Below are positions 44,949 to 53,789 of a DNA stretch of 64,000 nt, in pieces. The translations under genes and the position numbers were made by a program. The number at the start of each line of letters is the position of its first letter. Positions within the stretch are counted from its first letter, which is position 1. A model generated the notes under the pieces. That model was not told where the DNA came from and did not search any database. It saw only the letters and a program-made list of their open reading frames with translations. The stretch comes from Roseimaritima sediminicola (GTDB lineage Bacteria > Planctomycetota > Planctomycetia > Pirellulales > Pirellulaceae), in the NCBI RefSeq assembly GCF_009618275.1, contig NZ_WIAD01000007.1, forward strand, positions 62,001 to 126,000, read 5' to 3'.

Positions 44949-45527
44949 TTACAGCAGCCGCAGGAACTGTCGCATCCAGGCCGGATGGGCGGGCCAAGCC
45001 GGCGCACTGACCAGGTTTCCCTCGGTGTGCGCGGAGTCCATGGTCTCGGCCGGTTCGACGTAGGTGCCACCGGCCGCCGCAACCTCCGGCGCACAGGCCG
45101 GGTAGGCGCTGCACTGTCGATCGCGCAGCACGCCGGCGGCGGCCAACAATTGGGCGCCATGACAGATCGCCGCCACCGGTTTATCGGCCGTGAAGAAGTG
45201 CCGGACGATTTCCAGTACCCGTTGGTTCAAGCGGAGGTATTCCGGAGCCCGACCGCCGGGGATGACCAAGGCGTCGTAGGAGGCCTCTTCGACCGCATCA
45301 AAATCGGTATTGATGGCGAAGCGATGCCCGGGTTTTTCGCTGTAGGTCTGTTGGCCTTCGAAGTCGTGGATGGCGGTGGCGACCGAGTCACCGGCGGACT
45401 TCTCCGGACAGACCGTTGCGACCGTGTGCCCGGCACACTGCAGGATCTGCAGCGGCACCATCGCTTCGTAGTCCTCCACGAAGTCGCCGACGATCATTAG
45501 AATACGTTTACCTTCCTCGCTACCCAT
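44949..45527 (-). CDS. DJ-1/PfpI-family protein
   Basis: A 192-residue class I glutamine amidotransferase-like protein. The nucleophile elbow is [16 protein letters not shown] (Cys about 118), and the first strands read [20 protein letters not shown], with [14 protein letters not shown] carrying the oxyanion region. PfpI/DJ-1 members include proteases, deglycase-like and stress proteins, so the activity is open. It reads in the same direction as the BCCT gene with a 42-base gap, suggesting co-transcription with it, first in the pair. Start ATG at 45527 is unambiguous. Confidence 0.88.
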   Translation of the reverse strand: MGSEEGKRILMIVGDFVEDYEAMVPLQILQCAGHTVATVCPEKSAGDSVATAIHDFEGQQTYSEKPGHRFAINTDFDAVEEASYDALVIPGGRAPEYLRLNQRVLEIVRHFFTADKPVAAICHGAQLLAAAGVLRDRQCSAYPACAPEVAAAGGTYVEPAETMDSAHTEGNLVSAPAWPAHPAWMRQFLRLL

Positions 45528-45670
45528 CCGACGCTTTCCTCATCTAGAGACAATCGTGCCCGGCCGACTCGGTCCCTCCGAGCGGCTCTTTACAGCTTTT
45601 ACTTTTGGTTCGCCATCAATCCTACGCGTCACGGCCGAACAGGGGAACGCGGCACGCCAGGACCGACTCA

Positions 45671-47173
45671 ATGCCTTTACGAAATTATCACATCCTGATG
45701 GTCGTTGCCGTCGTCTCCATCCTGTGTCATGTGACCGCCCGGCGGACCCACAGCGCGCTGGTCGTGGGCGATGCGATCGACAAGATCGAAAAACACTACG
45801 TGGATCCGGTCGAACATCGCACCTTGGTCGAAGCGGCGCTGCGCGGTCTGCAAACCCAGCTGGACGAGCACAGTCAATTTATTCCGCCCGACAAATTCGA
45901 AGAGTTCGAACAGAGTCTGGCGCAGGAGTTCGCCGGGATCGGCGTGTTGGTAGAACAACCCGAGACGGACGAACCGGTGCGGGTCATCACGCCGCTGGTC
46001 GGATCGCCCGCCTATCGCGCGGGTGTCCTGCCGGGCGACCGCATCGTAGGAATCGACGGCGAGGACGCATCGGGGCTGTCGCTGGCGGAGGTCAGTGAGC
46101 GGCTGGGCGGGCCGATCGGCAGCCGTGTCGAGATCGACGTCCGCCGCGACGAAGACGAACGGGTAACGTTGAGCGTGACGCGTGAACAGATCCCCCTGGA
46201 TTCGGTGCTGGGCGACTATCGCGACGAAAACAGCGACTGGGTGTACCGCGTCCGCAACCATCCGCGGATCGCGATGATTCGCTGCACCAGTTTCGGCGAG
46301 AAGACGGTCTCGGAGATGCGGCGGGTCTTGAATTCCCTGGACAACGATTTCGATGCCCTGATCCTGGACCTGCGGGAAAACTCCGGCGGCCTGCTGAACG
46401 CCGCGGTCGAGATCTGCGACATGTTTATTGAATCCGGCGAGATCGTCTCGACGCGCGGCCGCGACGCCAGCAAGAAAGCCACTTCGGAGCTGGCCACACC
46501 GGGCACGTTGGTGGACCCCGAGAAGCCGATGGTCGTGCTGATCGATCAAAACTCCGCTAGCGCCAGCGAGATCGTGGCGGCGTGTCTGCAGGACCACGGC
46601 CGCGCAACCATCGCCGGCACACGGTCCTACGGCAAAGGCACCGTGCAAAACGTCTTGATCATGGAATACGGCCGCAGCGCGTTTAAATTGACTACCGCCC
46701 GCTACTATCGGCCCAGTGGCCAGAACATCCATCGCACCTCCGACGCCAGCGAGGAAGACGTCTGGGGGGTTCGGCCCGACCCTTCGCTGCGCGTCCGTCT
46801 GGATGACCAACAGCGTCAAGCGGTGCGGCGACGCTGGCGGCGGGCGACGTTTCCCGTCTGGGAGGATCGCGAAATCACTTGGCTATCCAGGGGCCCCGAA
46901 GACGCTCCGGACGCCGCCGCCGAACCCCCGGTCGAGCTTCCCGACCGTTCGCAGGATCTTCCCGAACATTCCCCCGAAGATGAATCCCGGAGCGACGATC
47001 CCCAGGATGATGCCGCCGCCGACGACGGTGGCGCAGCAGCCGCCGACGACAGCGATGACGCCGCTTCGTCGCTGGATCCGGACGACCCGCGGGTCGACCC
47101 GTTACTGCGCCGTGTTCTGGATTACCTGCATGACTCCGTCGTTCCCCGCGCCCAACCTGCCCGAGCCGCTTGA
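45671..47173 (+). CDS. S41-family C-terminal processing peptidase (CtpA-like)
   Basis: A 500-residue envelope protease. After a short N-terminal helix (about 6-20) comes a helical region, a PDZ domain (about 85-165; [27 protein letters not shown]), and the catalytic domain with the Ser in [18 protein letters not shown] and Lys in [11 protein letters not shown]. The C-terminal 130 residues are Asp/Glu/Pro/Ala-rich ([20 protein letters not shown]) with no motif. Ctp proteases process precursor proteins at their C-terminus. The ATG at 45671 is chosen as the start of the membrane segment. Its stop overlaps the next start by one base (TGATG). Confidence 0.92.
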   Translation: MPLRNYHILMVVAVVSILCHVTARRTHSALVVGDAIDKIEKHYVDPVEHRTLVEAALRGLQTQLDEHSQFIPPDKFEEFEQSLAQEFAGIGVLVEQPETDEPVRVITPLVGSPAYRAGVLPGDRIVGIDGEDASGLSLAEVSERLGGPIGSRVEIDVRRDEDERVTLSVTREQIPLDSVLGDYRDENSDWVYRVRNHPRIAMIRCTSFGEKTVSEMRRVLNSLDNDFDALILDLRENSGGLLNAAVEICDMFIESGEIVSTRGRDASKKATSELATPGTLVDPEKPMVVLIDQNSASASEIVAACLQDHGRATIAGTRSYGKGTVQNVLIMEYGRSAFKLTTARYYRPSGQNIHRTSDASEEDVWGVRPDPSLRVRLDDQQRQAVRRRWRRATFPVWEDREITWLSRGPEDAPDAAAEPPVELPDRSQDLPEHSPEDESRSDDPQDDAAADDGGAAAADDSDDAASSLDPDDPRVDPLLRRVLDYLHDSVVPRAQPARAA

Positions 47174-49224
47174 TGACTGACCAGCCCCACGCCTCGCTTG
47201 ACCAACTGTTTGATCCGCCGGCCGACGTGCGAGCGGTGCAGACGCGGGCCGCCGGTCCGCAGGGCCGGCTGCCGCTGACCGACCAGATGTTGCGGCACTG
47301 GAGCAGCGGCGATCTGTTCGGATTGACGCAGAACGCCGGCATGGGCTGGGACCCGCGCCGTGCCTTGGGCGAGCAGTACCTGCTGCTCAGCACGCAGGGC
47401 GGGATGCGAGCCGACGACGGCACGCCGGTGGCTCTGGGCTATCACACCGGTCACTGGGAAGTGGGTCTGTTGACACGGGCCGCGGCGGAAGTGATCAGCG
47501 GTGCCGGCGGAGTGCCCTTCGCCGCCTACGTCAGCGACCCGTGCGACGGTCGCACCCAGGGCACCCGCGGCATGTTCGACAGCCTACCGTACCGCAACGA
47601 CGCGGCCATCGTGATGCGGCGGCTGATCCGTTCGCTGCCCCAGGCCAAGGGCGTGATGGGCATCGCCACCTGCGACAAGGGTCTGCCGGCGATGATGTTG
47701 GCCCTGTGCGGCAGCGGCCACCTGCCGTCGGTGCTGATGCCCGGGGGCGTCACCTTGCCGCCGACCGTCGGCGAGGACGCCGGCAAGGTGCAAACGATCG
47801 GAGCTCGCTACAGCCAGGGCGAGATGACCCTTGAGGAAGCGGCCCTGGAAGGCTGCCGTGCGTGCGGCTCGCCCGGCGGCGGCTGTCAGTTTCTGGGCAC
47901 CGCCGCCACCGCCCAAGTGGTCGCCGAAGCCCTGGGCCTGACCGTCCCCCATGCCGCTCTGGCCCCCAGTGGTCAACCGCTGTGGCTGGATCTCGCTCGG
48001 CACAGCGCCCGAGCGCTACAGCGATTGCATCGTGAAGGCCTGGGGCTGAACTCCATTCTCACGCCCGACTCGCTGACCAACGCGATGTTGGTTCACGCCG
48101 CAGTCGGCGGGTCGACCAACCTGCTGTTGCACATTCCAGCCGTAGCCGCCGCGGCCGGTCTGCCGCGGCCGACCGCCGCGGACTTTGCCGCGATCAATGC
48201 TCAGGTGCGACGGTTTGTCGACGTGCTGCCCAACGGCCCGGTGGGCCATCCCACGATCCGCTTGTACCTGGCCGGCGGCGTCCCGGAAGTCGCCTGGCAT
48301 CTGCGCGCCGCCGGGCTGCTGAAAGCGGACGCTCGCACGGTCTCGGGCATGACTTGGGACGAGTTGCTGGACCGTTGGCAGGACAGCCCGCGGCGACAGT
48401 ATTTCCGCGAGGTATTGCAACGCCAGGACGGCGTCGATCCCGATGACGTGATCCTTCCGCCGGCCATCGCCAAACAGCGCGGCCTGACCAGTACGGTGTG
48501 TTTTCCCCACGGCAACCTCTGCCCGGAAGGCTCCGTCATCAAGGCCACGTCGATCGATCCTTCGGTCGTGGACGACGATGGCGTGTACCGCAAACGCGGC
48601 CCGGCAAGGGTGTTCCTCAGCGAACGCGAAGCGATCGCTGCAGTCAAAGGCCAACACGCCCGGCCGATCGCCGCCGGCGAAATCATCGTCCTGATCGGCC
48701 GCGGCCCGCTGGGCACTGGCATGGAAGAAACCTATCAGATCACCTCCGCCCTGAAATACCTGCCACACGGCAAACACGTCGCCCTGGTGACCGACGCGCG
48801 TTTCTCGGGTGTCAGCACGGGCGCGTGCATCGGGCACGTCGGTCCGGAAGCCTTGGCCGGCGGACCGCTGGGCAAGGTGCGCGAAGGCGACACGATCGAG
48901 ATTGAAATCGATACCGTGGGCCTGAGCGGCCGAGTGGACTGGTTGGGATCGGCCGAAGAAACCTTAACTGCCGACGAAGCGGCGGAAGCACTGAACCGGC
49001 GACCGACGCACCCCGATCTGCAACCCGACCCGGCGCTGCCGGACGATACGCGGCTGTGGGCGGCGCTACAGCAGGTGGGCGGCGGCACCTGGGGCGGATG
49101 CGTGTACGACGTCGACAAAATCATCGAAACCCTGCAGGCCGGCCAGCGGGCTCTGGCGGCCCAGCAGGATCCGGGCGCCGAACCCGCCACGCCCGATCAG
49201 GACGCCTCGCCATCGGCACGCTGA
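47173..49224 (+). CDS. yjhG/yagF-like: YjhG/YagF-family D-xylonate dehydratase
   Basis: A 683-residue cytosolic Fe-S dehydratase of the IlvD/Edd superfamily. Long stretches match E. coli YjhG/YagF from memory: [81 protein letters not shown] and [18 protein letters not shown]. The cysteines in ATCDKG and [11 protein letters not shown] are likely iron-sulfur ligands. The enzyme dehydrates D-xylonate to 2-keto-3-deoxy-xylonate in the non-phosphorylative (Dahms-type) pentose route. No aldolase or xylose dehydrogenase gene is adjacent. ATG at 47173 overlaps the protease stop. Family assignment is firm; the exact acid sugar is by family. Confidence 0.93.
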   Translation: MTDQPHASLDQLFDPPADVRAVQTRAAGPQGRLPLTDQMLRHWSSGDLFGLTQNAGMGWDPRRALGEQYLLLSTQGGMRADDGTPVALGYHTGHWEVGLLTRAAAEVISGAGGVPFAAYVSDPCDGRTQGTRGMFDSLPYRNDAAIVMRRLIRSLPQAKGVMGIATCDKGLPAMMLALCGSGHLPSVLMPGGVTLPPTVGEDAGKVQTIGARYSQGEMTLEEAALEGCRACGSPGGGCQFLGTAATAQVVAEALGLTVPHAALAPSGQPLWLDLARHSARALQRLHREGLGLNSILTPDSLTNAMLVHAAVGGSTNLLLHIPAVAAAAGLPRPTAADFAAINAQVRRFVDVLPNGPVGHPTIRLYLAGGVPEVAWHLRAAGLLKADARTVSGMTWDELLDRWQDSPRRQYFREVLQRQDGVDPDDVILPPAIAKQRGLTSTVCFPHGNLCPEGSVIKATSIDPSVVDDDGVYRKRGPARVFLSEREAIAAVKGQHARPIAAGEIIVLIGRGPLGTGMEETYQITSALKYLPHGKHVALVTDARFSGVSTGACIGHVGPEALAGGPLGKVREGDTIEIEIDTVGLSGRVDWLGSAEETLTADEAAEALNRRPTHPDLQPDPALPDDTRLWAALQQVGGGTWGGCVYDVDKIIETLQAGQRALAAQQDPGAEPATPDQDASPSAR

Positions 49225-49254
49225 TCCCATCGGCCCCGCTTCCATCGGCCCCGC

Positions 49255-50211
49255 TTACATCGGCACGGGGATCGACTGGACCAATTGATCCATCTTTTCT
49301 TCGACGCCCTCGCGGCTGGCGCCCTGAAAGATTCCAGCCGGGATCACGCGATGCGACAGCGCGGGCACGGCCAGCTGTTTCACATCGTCGGGAATCACGT
49401 GGTCGCGACCGTCCACGACGGCCCGAGCCTGACAGCTACGATAGAAGCTGAGCGCGCCACGGGTGCTGACCCCGGCCCGAAAAAACTCGGTCGACCGTGT
49501 CCCGTCGACCACATCCAACAGGTACTCGACCAGTTTCTCGTCGAACCGCACCGTGCGAACAACTTCCTGAGCCTGGCCGATCTCTTCCAGACTGACGACG
49601 CTCTCCAGGTTGTCCACCGGCTCGCCCATGCGGTGCGTTCGCAGCACGTCGCGTTCGATTTCGCGCACCGGATAACCGATGCTGGTCCGCATTGCAAAGC
49701 GGTCCATCTGGCTTTCCGGCAGTGAATACGTGCCTTCAAACTCGTACGGGTTCTGCGTGGCGACCACGATAAACGGACGCGGCAGGGTGTAGGTAGTCCC
49801 ATCGACCGACACCTGCCCCTCGCTCATCGCTTCCAGCAGGGCGCTTTGGGTTCGCGGTGGAGCCCGATTAATTTCGTCGGCCAGTAAGACGTTGGCGAAC
49901 ACCGGACCGGGCGCAAATTCAAACTGCCGCGTGTCGGTGCGGTAGATCATGCTGCCGGTGATGTCGGTGGGCAGCAGGTCGGGCGTGAACTGCAGGCGAG
50001 TGAATTTTCCTTCGATGCTGCGGGCCAGCGCTTTGGCGGCCAAGGTCTTGCCCACCCCGGGCACGTCTTCCAGCAGGACGTGTTCGGCAGCCAACAAGGC
50101 CACCACCAAAGAACGCACCACTTCGGGTTTTCCCAACACCACCCGCTGGATATTTTCGGTCAAACGCTGGGCGGTTTGGTAAGCTGGTTGGGATACGGCT
50201 GACTGCGACAC
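49255..50211 (-). CDS. MoxR-family AAA+ ATPase
   Basis: A 318-residue cytosolic AAA+ protein with Walker A GVGKT (about 50, in EDVPGVGKTLAAKAL), Walker B VLLADEINRAPPRTQSALLEAM, sensor-1-type ATQNP and sensor-2 arginine (STRGALS). MoxR proteins usually act as chaperones that load cofactors or partners into VWA-domain complexes, with a DUF58/VWA gene beside them. Here the downstream neighbour is the convergent dehydratase, so the usual partner is missing from this side. GTG at 50211 is chosen as start because the preceding residues (to 50313) do not resemble the family; this is uncertain. Confidence 0.88.
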   Translation of the reverse strand: MSQSAVSQPAYQTAQRLTENIQRVVLGKPEVVRSLVVALLAAEHVLLEDVPGVGKTLAAKALARSIEGKFTRLQFTPDLLPTDITGSMIYRTDTRQFEFAPGPVFANVLLADEINRAPPRTQSALLEAMSEGQVSVDGTTYTLPRPFIVVATQNPYEFEGTYSLPESQMDRFAMRTSIGYPVREIERDVLRTHRMGEPVDNLESVVSLEEIGQAQEVVRTVRFDEKLVEYLLDVVDGTRSTEFFRAGVSTRGALSFYRSCQARAVVDGRDHVIPDDVKQLAVPALSHRVIPAGIFQGASREGVEEKMDQLVQSIPVPM

Positions 50212-50558
50212 GGTTTCGTTGCTTTCTGAAAAGGACTCGCGGCGGTGCCCGAAACCTCGATGCGGCGAAGCCGGTGGACACAGCCATAGGCCCGCCATGC
50301 TATCCTCCGCCACCCCGCCGGGCCAGTCGGTCGACCGCGGAAACCTCCGTATCGGCGGAGCCTTCGCGAGCGTCTCCGCTGGGTTTTGGGTACGGAAGGG
50401 AACGGATCTTCCGACTGTGACAAGTGGGCGGGCTCGGCGGGTCCCATCCCCGATCGTGCGGGGGCTTTTCAGTCATTTCCCCGCGGTTTTTTCGCTCTTG
50501 CAAACCTTTGGTGTAAGATGGGGGCTGAATCTGCACTTCGTCTTCTCTGAGGATCACG
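50212..50558. other. Spacer between divergent MoxR and beta-propeller genes
   Basis: About 350 bases without a supported gene, unless the MoxR start lies further upstream. A TAAGAT hexamer at 50514-50519, 40 bases before the + strand gene, could be a -10 element for it, but no convincing -35 is visible (ttcgct at best). I see no repeats here. Confidence 0.5.
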
Positions 50559-52157
50559 ATGATTCGTCTCCTTCGCTTTTCTTCTCGACTGGCCGCCGGC
50601 TTGCTGCTGTGCTGGGCCGCTGGGCTCGCGCCCGTTTCCACCGTTCGCGCCGACGGTCTGCTCTCACCCGCCGATGCCGATCGGCTGGGCATGACCGAGA
50701 GCTGGCGGAGGCAATTAAGTTTGGTCGGGGGGTCGCGTTCAGCCGTCGATATAAAGCTGCACGTCGACACCTCGCGGATGCGTCGGTTCGTCGAAGTGCG
50801 TCACGAGAAGGACGGCGAAACGGAAGTCTTGGACCGCATCGATGTCGAGCAACGCGATCGCTTTGGCACGCCGATCGGTCTGCAGGAGGCCCGTCGCCGA
50901 GCCAAGTTGCAAGTGTTTCGCTGGAAGCGACGCGGTATCGAAGCGACGATCAGTGAGAACCAGGTGCCGCAGATTCGGCTTTATACCCTGGGCAGCGACG
51001 GCACGATCGAAGCCCGTGACGCCGAGACCGGCGAACTGTACTGGTTGACACGCCAAGGCGACCCGACGCAGCTGAGCATTGGCCTGGGCGTCAGCGACCA
51101 ATACCTCTGCTACGTCAACGGCTCGACCCTTTATCAGATTTCCACCGAAACCGGCAAAGTGGTCCGCGAAACTCGGACCACGGGGACGCCCACGCTGGGG
51201 ACGTTGATCGCCGGCGACTATGCCTTGATGCCAACGGTCCGCGGCGGCGTCGAGGGATTCCCGCTGTATGACTCCAATGAGTATCCCTTTATGGAGATGG
51301 TTGCCGGGCGGGCCACGGCCACGCCAACCCAGGCCCCCGGAACGGCTCGCGCCGCTTGGCCGACCGATGCCGGATTCGTGTACGTCATGGAAGCCGAAGG
51401 CACGCCCTCGGTGATCTTTCGTTTCAACACCGACGGTGTCGTTTCCTCGCCACTGTCCGCCGGCGAGGGAGAGCGATTCTTCTTTGGCTCCGAGAACGGT
51501 CACGTGTATGGGATTCGCGCCACCCGCTCCGGCACCGTGCTGTGGCGACACAGCTTGGGCGAACCGGTGTACGCCGGCACCTTCGTTTCGGACAAGCAGC
51601 TGTTCGTGCCGACGGTTTACAAGAATTTGTATTGTTTGGAAGTCGCCACCGGTGCGGCGATGTGGAAGAGTCCAGCGACGGGGATCGATGCCGTCCTGGG
51701 ATCCTCTTCGGACCGCATCTACGCTCGCACCAGTTCCAATCGGCTGGCCATCCTGGACGCGCAGAGCGGCGGCCGGATCGCGGACATCGCCGGGGTGGAC
51801 GTCGAGCGCTATGTGGTGAATCGTTTGACCGATCGTCTGTACCTGGTGGGTAACGGCGGCATGTTGCAGTGTTTGCGACCGGTGGATTCGCCGCTGCCGT
51901 TGCTGAAGGTGACCGCGGAACCGCCCGCAGCAGCCACGGACACTCCCGAGGAGCAGCCTGCGCAGCGGCCGGACCAGGATCCCTTCGAGGCCGGCGGAGA
52001 CGCACCGGATCCGTTCGCTCCGGCGGGCGGTGGCATGGATCCGTTCGCACCGGCCGACGATGCGGTCGATCCCTTCGCGCCGGCCGACGATGCGGCCGAT
52101 CCGTTTGCGCCGGCCGATGGACAAGACGATCCGTTTGCGCCCGGCGGCGGTTTCTAG
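50559..52157 (+). CDS. Exported PQQ-like beta-propeller protein with a DPFAP repeat tail
   Basis: A 532-residue exported protein. A signal (about 1-31, LAAGLLLCWAAGLAPVSTVRA) precedes a PQQ-like (WD40-type) propeller with repeated blades such as GSDGTIEARDAETGELYWLTRQGDP, LYQISTETGKVVRET and FVSDKQLFVPTVYKNLYCLEV. The C-terminal 80 residues are a low-complexity region with the motif DPFAPADD/DPFAPAGG repeated seven or so times. Such propellers often serve as secreted quinoprotein-like or assembly platforms (BamB-like), but no quinone ligand set is assignable. The start has gagga upstream. The next gene follows after 128 bases. Confidence 0.85.
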   Translation: MIRLLRFSSRLAAGLLLCWAAGLAPVSTVRADGLLSPADADRLGMTESWRRQLSLVGGSRSAVDIKLHVDTSRMRRFVEVRHEKDGETEVLDRIDVEQRDRFGTPIGLQEARRRAKLQVFRWKRRGIEATISENQVPQIRLYTLGSDGTIEARDAETGELYWLTRQGDPTQLSIGLGVSDQYLCYVNGSTLYQISTETGKVVRETRTTGTPTLGTLIAGDYALMPTVRGGVEGFPLYDSNEYPFMEMVAGRATATPTQAPGTARAAWPTDAGFVYVMEAEGTPSVIFRFNTDGVVSSPLSAGEGERFFFGSENGHVYGIRATRSGTVLWRHSLGEPVYAGTFVSDKQLFVPTVYKNLYCLEVATGAAMWKSPATGIDAVLGSSSDRIYARTSSNRLAILDAQSGGRIADIAGVDVERYVVNRLTDRLYLVGNGGMLQCLRPVDSPLPLLKVTAEPPAAATDTPEEQPAQRPDQDPFEAGGDAPDPFAPAGGGMDPFAPADDAVDPFAPADDAADPFAPADGQDDPFAPGGGF

Positions 52158-52285
52158 CCGACGCGTGGTCTTGTACCCTATGTAGGTTCAGACGCTGTGG
52201 CGGTGCGGCAAAGCGCCGCCCGCCCCCCGCCGCGGTTCGGTCGCCCGCCTCGGCCGTGCCGCCCCAATCAACCTACCGAGTCCTG

Positions 52286-53485
52286 ATGACAAGCCCATCC
52301 GAAGACATCTTTGCGCAACTGGACCAGCAGCAAAACGGCCCGGCCGCGATGCTCGAGGCCTTGGTCGAGCACTTCCGGCGCCAGCGCAAACCCATGGAAT
52401 TGTTCGAAGCCTTGAAGATGCAGATGCGGCATCGCTTGGGGCTGCCCATCCTCCAGCCCGAAACCGAAACGCTGAGCGCCGAAGATGTCGACCGCCAACT
52501 GGAGCAGGGCCTGGTGGCCGCTTGCGACGAAGTGGGCACGATGCTGCTGCAGGATGGCCGCGTCCGAGAAGGATGGATGTATCTGCGGCCCACGGGCAAC
52601 ACCGAGAAAGCGGCTCGGCTGATCGGGGCGCTGGACATCGACGACGACAACGCCGACGAGATCGTCGAAGTGTTGTTGCACGAGGGCGTGGATGTGGCCC
52701 GCGGTTTTCGCATTATCTTGGATCGCCAAGGAACCTGTAACAGCATCACGACGCTGGACCAGATCATCGGCGGTCTTCCCAAAACCGCGCGTCGCCAAGC
52801 TGCGGGGATCCTGCTGGACCACGTCTACGGCGAACTGTGTGAAGCGGTTCGGGGCGACATCGCCCGTCGCGAAGCCCCGGCCGGCGACGGGGATAGCTTG
52901 CTGGAGATGATTCAGGACCGCGATCACCTGTTCGAGGGCGGCGCTTATCATCTGGACACCAGCCACCTGGCCAGCACCGTGCGTTTTGCCCGCGTGTTGG
53001 ACCAGCCCGAACAACTGCAGAAGGCCTGGGAGCTGACGCAGTACGGGCGTCGGCTGAATCACCAGTTGCAGTATCCTGGCGAAGAACCGTTCGTCGATTT
53101 CTATCCGGCTCATGCCAGTTTCTTTGGCATCCTGTTGGGCAAGAGCGTGGACAGTTCGCTGACGATCTTCCAGCGCAAAGCACGGGCGGTGGATGTGGCC
53201 GAACAGGGCACCGAGCCGATCGAGATCTACGTGGATCTGCTGGACCGTATCGGTCGCTCCGAAGAAGCGTTGCGGATGGCGATCGAGTTGGTTCCGGAGG
53301 AGGTTCCCGCCGCTCGCCTGACACCGCTGCTGTTGGAACTGGCCGGGCGAGCGGGGGATTACGCCCCGGTCTTGGAGTACTGTCGGGGGAAGGAGGACCC
53401 GTTGGGCTTTGCCGCGGCGCGCGTCAGCGAGGGAGCCGCGGTCGCTTCGGGGGCGTCCTCGACGGGTTCGGGTTCGAACGCCTGA
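52286..53485 (+). CDS. Uncharacterised planctomycete protein
   Basis: A 399-residue soluble protein with no signal or membrane helix. It begins MTSPSEDIFAQLDQQQNGPA and is rich in helices throughout (EALVEHFRRQRKPMELFEALK, RVREGWMYLRPTGNTEKAAR, LDHVYGELCEAVRGDIARRE), giving a tetratricopeptide/alpha-solenoid impression, though I see no defined motif. I do not recognise the family. The frame is open upstream to 51869 across the preceding gene, but the first ATG after that gene's stop, 52286, is a natural start. Its position behind the beta-propeller gene suggests co-transcription, giving no function. Confidence 0.75.
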   Translation: MTSPSEDIFAQLDQQQNGPAAMLEALVEHFRRQRKPMELFEALKMQMRHRLGLPILQPETETLSAEDVDRQLEQGLVAACDEVGTMLLQDGRVREGWMYLRPTGNTEKAARLIGALDIDDDNADEIVEVLLHEGVDVARGFRIILDRQGTCNSITTLDQIIGGLPKTARRQAAGILLDHVYGELCEAVRGDIARREAPAGDGDSLLEMIQDRDHLFEGGAYHLDTSHLASTVRFARVLDQPEQLQKAWELTQYGRRLNHQLQYPGEEPFVDFYPAHASFFGILLGKSVDSSLTIFQRKARAVDVAEQGTEPIEIYVDLLDRIGRSEEALRMAIELVPEEVPAARLTPLLLELAGRAGDYAPVLEYCRGKEDPLGFAAARVSEGAAVASGASSTGSGSNA

Positions 53486-53559
53486 ATGGGCTCGGCGACG
53501 GTCGCCGCAAGTCCAGTCCTGGCAACGGCTTGCCGCCCACTGTTCGCGGCTCGGGGGCG

Positions 53560-53589
53560 TTGTGTCTGAGCCCTAAATCGGCTAGAATC
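53560..53589 (+). promoter_or_regulatory. Candidate gyrA promoter
   Basis: TTGTGT (53560-53565), an 18-base spacer, and TAGAAT (53584-53589) about 200 bases upstream of the gyrA start. The resulting leader of roughly 190 bases would be long, and this 300-base spacer otherwise holds no supported gene. Confidence 0.35.
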
Positions 53590-53789
53590 CGGGTCTGTTA
53601 ATTGGGCTTCGGATCCGCTCTGTTGCGGCCCGCCGAGCCCCATCCGCAGGCGGCGTCCGGCGACGATAGCCGAGCCCGTTCCGGGCTCCGGTCCGTGCCC
53701 TTCGGCGGCCCGTCTGCGCCGTCCTCACGCACGGCAATGTTGACCTTGCTGGGTTAGAAGCCGGCACCCTTTTTTCCAAGGATTTCGAA

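Noticed and set aside
51869-52285. N-terminal extension of the 52286 protein
   Set aside because: It runs through the end of the beta-propeller gene in another frame and is Arg/Ser-rich with no domain; the ATG after that gene's stop is the natural start.
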